Assembly (NCBI GenBank): GCA_024138015.1
Contig: JAMXBB010000002.1
Coordinates: 49,204,769-49,268,768, forward strand
Source of the DNA: Lumnitzera littorea
Taxonomy: Eukaryota > Streptophyta > Magnoliopsida > Myrtales > Combretaceae
DNA: 64,000 bases
Direction: 5' to 3'
Part shown: one piece after another, positions 59,501-64,000 of the stretch
How the letters are laid out: each line of letters begins with the position of its first letter
Position numbering within the stretch: position 1 is the stretch's first letter
Position numbers and translations under genes: made by a program
Notes under the pieces: model-generated
The model's database searches: none
What the model saw: only the letters and a program-made list of their open reading frames with translations
Told to the model about the DNA's origin: nothing

Positions 59501-60481
59501 TAATAGGGATCGAAAATGGCAGATGCAGTGGGTTAAATGAATAGAATGGGTATGAAGAACATGAAGTAAAAACGGGGGTTTTGAGTGTAAATGTGGATGG
59601 ATATCACATACCAAGACACAAACACAATTAGGGGTTTGAGCTCGAAATAGAGTTTGATACGACTCACGAACACTAACTGTTGCTCGGGGTTTCAAATGAA
59701 GGTTATATGTGACTCACTAACCGGTTCAAATGAAGGGGTTCACCACAATTTGAAAACAAGATTGATAAGAATGCGGAGACGATTAAAGAGTATAATTAAC
59801 ACTTAATAATCCGGTAAATGTTAACTCAAGTATAGACTTACTTGAAAGAGGAAAGATTCACTCTGTATGGGAATATCTTCTCTATCTGTATATATATATA
59901 TCTATATGTATGTTTGCAACAGTTATTACTTATAGCAAGTCCTAAACCCTAGTGGCAAAACTGTAAATAATGTATAAGGTCTTAAACCCTAAAGAATTGG
60001 GCCCATAAATAAAATAAAGGAAAACATACATAAGAATATAAAACTGTGCGTTTTACAAAACATGACATACAGTCACTCGGCATATTTTGGGAAGAGTAGT
60101 ATCCGAATCGGATAGGGTCGGTAGTTAGATGTACAGGTTCAAGAAAGGGTCCCTGACGTCTCGCATGGCTTAGCCGAGACACCAGAGATGTTAGCCCATA
60201 ATTGCTGAGTATTAGAATTGGTCAACACTAGTCTCTCGGGATTGTGCCAAGTGGTTCTTTGGTCTAGAGTTCTCAGCTATATGATCTCTTGGCTTCTTGG
60301 TAAACAATAGACCTATTGCCGAGTAGCTCCTTTTCTTCGGCCTCGGCAAAAGCTGTTTGGCCTTAGCCTTAAACTGTTCAACCTCATATTAGAATAGGTT
60401 GGAATCTTCTTTTGGAGGGTCAGCGTTGGCTTTGAATAGGTTGGCTTCGGCTTAGACATAGTCAGAGGCTGATTCCCATCA
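59501..60481 (-). repeat. Element D 3' LTR
   Basis: 981 bp; on the plus strand TAATAGGGATCG to GATTCCCATCA (TG end changed to TA). It matches 62504-63291 along most of its length, with a TATATATATATCTATATG stretch at 59888-59905. Confidence 0.85.
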
Positions 60482-60989
60482 TTACCGCGAGTCTGAAAAG
60501 AAGTCGTCCTCGACGTTAAGTGTTGAGCGCAGGCTGGGATGCCGAATAAGCTTCTCTTCCCTTTTCTCTTCACCATGGGTGCCGAATGTCTCTGGATTTC
60601 CTCAATGCTCATGGAGGTTAAGCAATAGCTCTTCCTATCCTTTCGAACAGTGTAAATGTTGAGGAAGCCGTCATGAATCACTTTACAGTCATACTCCTAG
60701 GGTCAACCAAGAAGTAGATTTGCGGCATTCATAGGCACTACGTCAAAATCAATATCATCCTCATATTGTCCAGCCTTGAATGCTATCCACACTCTTTTAT
60801 GCACATGGATCATACCCTTGTCATTAAACCATTTCAACCCATAAGGTTGGGGATGCAGGTAAGTCAACAACTTCATCTTTTCTACTAACTCGGCAGAGAC
60901 AATATTGGTGCAGCTACCTCTATCGATAACCAATGAACAGGTCTTCTCATTCACTAGGCACTACATGTGAAATAAATTTTCCTTTTGTC
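60482..60989 (-). pseudogene. Element D protease fragment
   Basis: Minus strand: NEKTCSLVIDRGSCTNIVS (about 60950-60897). The active site D-(T/G)-G-S reads DRGS, so the residue before Gly is changed. YGLKWFNDKG, DDIDFDVVPMNAANLLLG and CKVIHDGFLNIYTVRKDRK follow. The frame then runs, without RT, into the 3' LTR at 60481. Confidence 0.75.
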
Positions 60990-62292
60990 TGGGCTCTGCC
61001 TTCAAGTCAGTTTGTGACACCATAACCAAGAGTTTATTGAGGTCTTTGGGCTAGACATCTTCTTTTATTAACTGGCCCTCCAAACTCTTGTCACTCTGAC
61101 TTTCGATTTGAGCCTTAAGCCCTTTGCCCTTCAAGACCATGACCCTTTTATTCGGGCATTGGGATGCAATATGTCCGTAGCCTAAGCATTTTGAAGCACT
61201 TCACTTCTCAAGCCTTATTATTGATTGTCCTTTCTTTCTCGGCATGAACTAGTCGACTAGGCTCTCCTTTCTCCATCTTCTTTTCTTACCTTCTCTCGGT
61301 ATATCTTTCAAGCTCAGGGCTGCCTTATTCAGGTCGGCTACTCGGCCTTTGATGCCTTCTCCTCCTTTTTCTTTCTACTCTTAATGCCAAATTGATTAGG
61401 TCATCTAGAGAGTTGAACAGCTGCAATTTAACTATGTCAGCAATGTTATCTCGGAGTCCACTCAAGAACTTAGCAATGGTACAGTCCTATGGCTCAGTAA
61501 TTTCACATCTTGTCATTAGGGTCTCAAACTCCTATAAGCACTCTTCAACAGTGTTTTGGCCCTGTCTTAAGTACTGAAAGGCGTGGAACATCTCTTGCTT
61601 AAAGTAGGTTGACACAAAGCACTGATTCATCAATCACTTCATAAGTCTCCATGTTCTAATCAACTCTTCTCCTTCAGCATCTCACTTGGCAACCAACTTA
61701 TCCCACCAAAGACTCACATATTCAATAAGGGATAGTGAAGCTAGCTTAACCTTTGTTCAATCATCACACTTGTAGCACTTGAACAATTTCTCGACTCAGG
61801 TAACCTACTCAAGGAACTCTTTAGGTTAGCTACTACCATTGAAGGTCGGCAGCTTAAGCTTGATGTTGTCAAGTCCTTAGCCAAATGCTTAGGGTTCATC
61901 CCTTGCATTCTAAGCTGGTTGATTCTCTTCGGTTCAGCCACTTCTGTTAAAGCTCTGCTTGGCTACATCTCTTCTCTAAGCTTCTTGATTTGTTTCGGAG
62001 TCAACACTCCTTTCATTTCCTCTTCTCGGCATTAGATGGTGTTCTCTTCTTCTCGGCTCAACAACTCTCCTCAGCTATCGTTCATCATTTTCAAGATCAT
62101 TGGAACTACTTCCACTTGTGGGTATTTGCTCCTTTCTTCCTTCTCGACTGTTACATCTACGGCCTCTAACTAAACCAGTCAGCTCCTGAATAGAGTCGGT
62201 AAGATTTAGATTTAGAATTCCAAGTTGTCAACACGTCGCCTTAAGCTTCCGCAAGGACTATCACCAGTGTTGTTGACACTATCCTCCGACAT
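60990..62292 (-). pseudogene. Element D gag
   Basis: Minus-strand ATG at 62292 (MSEDSVNNTGDSPCGSL) leads through an acidic linker into a Retrotrans_gag core (about 61880-61380): KLKLPTFNGSSNP, WWDKLVAK, LRQGQNTVEE, FLSGLRDNIADIV, SLDDLINLALRVERKRRR. The order is as in element B gag. A zinc-knuckle region lies near 61180 (CFK.L.LRTYCIPMP, degenerate). Stops and frame changes interrupt it, but the capsid core is well preserved. Confidence 0.7.
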
Positions 62293-62488
62293 CCTTGTTC
62301 ATACAATAATTTTTTCTAGAAAATTGAACAAACAATAAAACACAATAACAGTAACCCAAAAACAACCACTACTCAACTTCTATAGCTACTTACGACTACT
62401 ACAAACAATACACTACACTATAGAACAATGATTAACAAAAAGGATAGAACCATAAATCTACTTTGAAGAACACTAGCATGTGTGTTTA

Positions 62489-62500
62489 GCTCTGATACCA
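62489..62500 (-). other. Element D primer-binding site, tRNA-Met type
   Basis: The plus strand shows GCTCTGATACCA, the exact complement of TGGTATCAGAGC, 3 nt inside the 5' LTR. Confidence 0.92.
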
Positions 62501-62503
62501 ATA

Positions 62504-63291
62504 TGATAGGGATCGAAAACGGCAGATGCAGCGGGTCGGATGAATAGAATGGGTATGAAGAACAAGATTTGTGGTTTTGAGTGTAAATGTGGATAGATAT
62601 TACGCACCAAGACACAAACACAATTAGGGGTTTAAGCTTAAAATAGAGTTTGATACGACTCACGAACATTAAATGTTACCTGCGGTTTCAAATGAAGGTT
62701 AGATGTGACTCACTAATCAGTTTAAATGAAGGGGTTCACTACAATCTGAGAATAAGATTGATAAGAATGCGGGGATGATTAAAGAGTCTAATCAACACTC
62801 GACAATCCGATAAATACTAACTCAAGTATAGCCTTACTCGAAAGAGGAAAGATTAACTCTGTATGGAAATATCTTCTCTATTTGTATATATCTATATATC
62901 TTTATATCTCTATATGTATGTTTACAACAGTTGCTACTTATAGCAAGTCTTATACCCTAGTGGTAAAATTGTAAATAATATACAAGGCTTTAAACCCTAA
63001 AAAATTGGGCCTATAAATAAAATAAAGAAAAACATACACAAGAATATAAAACTATGCATTTTATAGAACTCGGCATGTAATCACTTGGTATGTCCTAGGA
63101 GGAGTAATATCTGAACCGAACAAGGTTGGTAGTTAGATGTACAGGGAAAGGGGTCCCTAACGTCTCATGTAGCTTAGCCAAGACAATAGAGAAGTTAGCC
63201 CATACTTACCGAGTGGCTCCATTTCTTCCTCTTAGCCTTCTATCATTTGCTTGGCCTCGAATTGGACGTAGTTAGAGGCTGATTCCCATCA
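62504..63291 (-). repeat. Element D 5' LTR
   Basis: 788 bp. On the minus strand it starts TGATGGGAATCAGCC and ends CCCTATCA. It is about 190 bp shorter than its partner through internal deletions around 63200-63250. Confidence 0.85.
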
Positions 63292-64000
63292 ATGGGATAC
63301 CTCTACTTGATTGTAATTTTGTTGACAACTCTGCTGTTTACACAAATTCTCTAAGTCCTATACTTCTTCGGTACAAGCAATGTCGGGTTTATGTATATGT
63401 TAAGGCTTTCCCTCACATAGCCTATTTTAACTAACTTATGGACTTGCCTCTATAGTTCGATGACTTGTTTGAGGTTCATCCTATAGGTTAGTTTGTTAGT
63501 TAAGGTGTCACTTTGCATTAAGTCAATGCAATGTTCTATCCCTTGAAATGGTGGTAATCTCTTGGGCAATTCATTGAGAAATAGGTCAGCAAACTCCTCG
63601 ATTAACTTTCTTAACTCTTCAAGTAAGTTAAATTGACCTCTCAACTTCAATAGTGTTCATATTAACAAGCGGGTTGACATATTCAACTTCGTGGCTTCTC
63701 ATAGGTCAGACCAACTAAGGACAAAAGTCTTCTTAGAACTTCAAGCCAATTCAACCTGCAACTTGCTCACTTGGCACAAGGTCATTAAGTTCAAGGTAAT
63801 CTTCCTTCCATCCTTATAAAAAAAACAAGTGTTCCTATACCCATCATGTATGACTTTTTTATCAAATAGCCAAGATCAGCCTAATAATATGTATGATGTG
63901 CACATAGGTAAAACATCATAGAGAATTCCGTCGAAGTAGTTTCCTATAATGATCGATAGGAGTATCTGCTAGGATATGTAAAGTGCACTTTTCTCATTCA
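63292..64000 (-). pseudogene. Element E protease end and RT N-terminal part
   Basis: Minus strand: FDGILYDVLPM, ILLG, KKVIHDGYRNTCFFYKDGRK; then ELPKRLPPFQGIEHCIDLM (63510-63570), LTYRMNLKQ, LVKIGYVRE, and LLVPKK with RICVNSR just before the insertion site. ATGGG (63292-63296) is the right copy of D's target duplication; the frame rejoins the sequence left of 59496. Confidence 0.7.

Larger units (their letters stand above)
59501..63291 (-). mobile_element. Gag-protease-only LTR element D inserted in E's reverse transcriptase
   Basis: Two LTRs (59501-60481 and 62504-63291) flank a 2.0-kb interior. The perfect 5-bp duplication ATGGG lies at 59496-59500 and 63292-63296. A tRNA-Met primer site follows the 5' LTR (minus orientation). 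The interior encodes gag and protease and then meets the 3' LTR directly; there is no RT, RNase H or integrase, and no clear polypurine tract. This matches terminal-repeat elements carrying gag only (TR-GAG-like) or a pol-deleted copy of an E/B-type chromovirus. Removing D rejoins E's RT in frame. Confidence 0.85.
57380..64000 (-). mobile_element. Ty3/gypsy element E (minus strand, interrupted by D, continues beyond the window)
   Basis: Read from right to left: protease end (63690-64000; DVLPM, ILLG, KKVIHDG), RT start (63292-63650), insertion D, RT remainder (59180-59495), RNase H (about 58640-59090), integrase zinc-binding region (58190-58376), core (58190-57800) and C-terminal domain (57380-57560; FEILQKINDNVYRLEF, MFNIVDLSP). 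Its style matches element B. gag and the 5' LTR lie beyond the right edge. Many stops; RT has lost its catalytic motif. Confidence 0.75.

Overview
The window is nuclear DNA of a flowering plant, most likely a dicot. It is AT-rich, has genes split by GT-AG introns, carries an intact nuclear-type tRNA gene, and is filled with plant LTR retrotransposons and an endogenous pararetrovirus. The species cannot be named from the sequence.

Four host genes are supported. (1) A 15-exon gene for a 3-hydroxyisobutyryl-CoA hydrolase-like protein on the + strand (3260-9279, 391 aa). (2) A two-exon class-3-lipase/alpha-beta hydrolase gene of the At4g10955 type on the + strand (48559-50965, 398 aa). (3) A tRNA-Arg(ACG) gene on the - strand (51441-51513). 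(4) A single-exon VQ-motif protein gene on the - strand (53348-53833, 161 aa). Everything else is repeat relics or unassigned AT-rich sequence.

The centre (about 10.4-41.7 kb) is a five-layer nest. The oldest layer is an endogenous caulimovirid with four ORFs in viral order (coiled-coil ORF1; movement/coat protein ORF2; protease-RT-RNase H ORF3; viroplasmin/transactivator-like ORF4). ORF4 is split by a solo LTR (17805-18335 plus 40189-40453). That LTR is split by a chromovirus-type Ty3/gypsy element, 'B' (18336-40188). B's gag is split by a Tekay/Del-type chromovirus, 'A' (20215-35250). A's own gag is split by an antisense solo LTR of A's family (24962-27863). Each junction has a 5-bp target-site duplication, exact or nearly so. 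Mentally removing each insert reconnects the interrupted reading frame in the three coding interruptions, which fixes both the boundaries and the order of events.

Element A carries an extra ORF of about 298 codons between the primer-binding site and gag, broken only by four TAG codons. Its sense 5' LTR and the antisense solo LTR form a large inverted repeat that could give a long hairpin RNA.

On the right (57.4-64 kb, - strand) a Ty3/gypsy element 'E' runs off the window. Its RT is split by a smaller element 'D' (59501-63291) with two LTRs, a tRNA-Met primer site, gag and protease but no RT, RNase H or integrase. A LINE fragment (42310-44515), a relic LTR with a tRNA-Arg-type primer site (46140-47438) and a diverged Tekay-like LTR at the left edge (1-2550) complete the picture. 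Stop codons in the elements are largely TAG or TAA where related proteins have Gln, as expected from deamination of methylated cytosine in silenced DNA.
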